This document shows positions 6,058-6,319 of a stretch of 6,319 bases of DNA, piece by piece; the first letter of the stretch is position 1; the number at the start of each line of letters is the position of its first letter. The position numbers and the translations under genes were made by a program. Source of the stretch: JAMXLO01 sp041487355. Lineage in GTDB: Bacteria > Pseudomonadota > Alphaproteobacteria > Acetobacterales > Acetobacteraceae. Location: the NCBI GenBank assembly GCA_041487355.1, contig JBGPND010000265.1, positions 1 through 6,319 on the forward strand, given 5' to 3'. The notes beneath the pieces are model-generated. The model saw nothing but the letters and a program-made list of their open reading frames with translations, did not search any database and had not been told where the DNA came from.

Positions 6058-6228
6058 TCAGGGCAACGCCGCCATCGTGTTGCTGATAACCTCCGGCAGC
6101 ATCTTCCATTCGGCGATGACGAACCAGCACGCCAGCAACAGGACGATCCACACCACCGGGCCATAGTGGACATGACTTCGGCCCGATCGGCGCGGACCCT
6201 CGGACTCATCGAAGTGCGACCTGCCCAT
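6058..6228 (-). CDS. Small single-span membrane protein, 56 aa, unknown function
   Basis: A 56-residue open frame running ATG (6228) to TGA (6058-6060), preceded by a strong Shine-Dalgarno, GGGAGGG (6233-6239), 4 nt from the start. The first 23 residues are polar and rich in Arg, Ser and His (GRSHFDESEGPRRSGRSHVH is 2-21). One transmembrane segment follows, PVVWIVLLLACWFVIAEW (24-41), then a short tail ending NTMAALP. With the positive charges before the span, an N-in orientation is likely. I do not recognise a family. It converges on the DUF1223 gene, with the two stop codons touching as TGA|TCA. A good ribosome site, a clean hydrophobic span and a perfectly packed 3' end argue for a real gene; no homology could be tested. 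Confidence 0.65.
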   Translation of the reverse strand: MGRSHFDESEGPRRSGRSHVHYGPVVWIVLLLACWFVIAEWKMLPEVISNTMAALP

Positions 6229-6232
6229 TGCA

Positions 6233-6239
6233 CCCTCCC
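6233..6239 (-). promoter_or_regulatory. Ribosome binding site of the 56-aa membrane protein
   Basis: On the minus strand GGGAGGG precedes TGCA and then ATG (6228). It is one of the two best Shine-Dalgarno sequences in the window and is a main argument that this short frame is translated. Confidence 0.6.
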
Positions 6240-6319
6240 GGAACGCCGGAATGCTCCGCCCACCTTGCTATAGGGGGAATGCGGCAGATTTTTGCACGCA
6301 GGTGTGAAACGGCCGCGGC

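Noticed and set aside
5838..6263. 141-codon minus-strand open frame across the DUF1223 3' end
   Set aside because: It overlaps both the DUF1223 gene and the 56-aa membrane protein in another frame; its Arg/Ser/Cys-rich composition and lack of a ribosome site mark it as a shadow.
6279..6319. Possible plus-strand gene start (MRQIFARRCETAA) open to the window end
   Set aside because: Only 13 codons are visible, the AGGGGG upstream is too close to the ATG, and no family signal is present. The 6240-6319 stretch otherwise shows only a TATAGC on the minus strand with no matching -35.

Overview
The window is a GC-rich stretch of bacterial chromosome, most likely from an alphaproteobacterium and perhaps from the Acetobacteraceae/Rhodospirillales. 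Four signs point there: an IalB-family secreted protein directly upstream of rlmN and argG, a DUF1223 thioredoxin-like secreted protein, a methyltransferase with the 'YEAYPYP...IAGGGTGDAT' signature, and an intergenic palindrome built on CATGCCCGGGCTTGACCCGG, of a type that recurs in alphaproteobacterial genomes. The taxonomic placement is an inference from gene content; no marker RNA is present.

Layout. Bases 1-126 are the last 41 codons of an IS630-type transposase, so an insertion sequence enters from the left edge and probably ends near the CTAG at 137-140. Next comes a minus-strand SAM-dependent methyltransferase (211-1464) with an extra C-terminal winged-helix-like segment. It lies head-to-head, across only 22 bp, with a plus-strand gene block: a SpoU/TrmH-family RNA methyltransferase (1487-2080), an exported IalB-family protein (2149-2694), and rlmN (2694-3866), whose start codon overlaps the ialB-family stop as TGATG. 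A 198-bp spacer carries a long 29-bp-armed palindrome in front of argG (4065-5294). argG is followed 52 bp later by a DUF1223 secreted protein (5347-6057). A 56-aa single-span membrane protein on the minus strand (6058-6228) converges on it so closely that the two stop codons abut as TGA|TCA. The last 91 bp hold no gene I can support.

Functionally this is mostly housekeeping: RNA modification (SpoU-type enzyme, RlmN), arginine biosynthesis (ArgG), and two exported proteins carrying paired cysteines (IalB-like, DUF1223). I see no defence, CRISPR, phage or biosynthetic system. The points most worth a second look are the palindrome before argG, a related mini-hairpin sitting in frame just after the signal peptide of the DUF1223 gene, the unannotated-looking 56-aa membrane protein with its abutting stop codon, and the uncertain, possibly leaderless start of the ialB-family gene.
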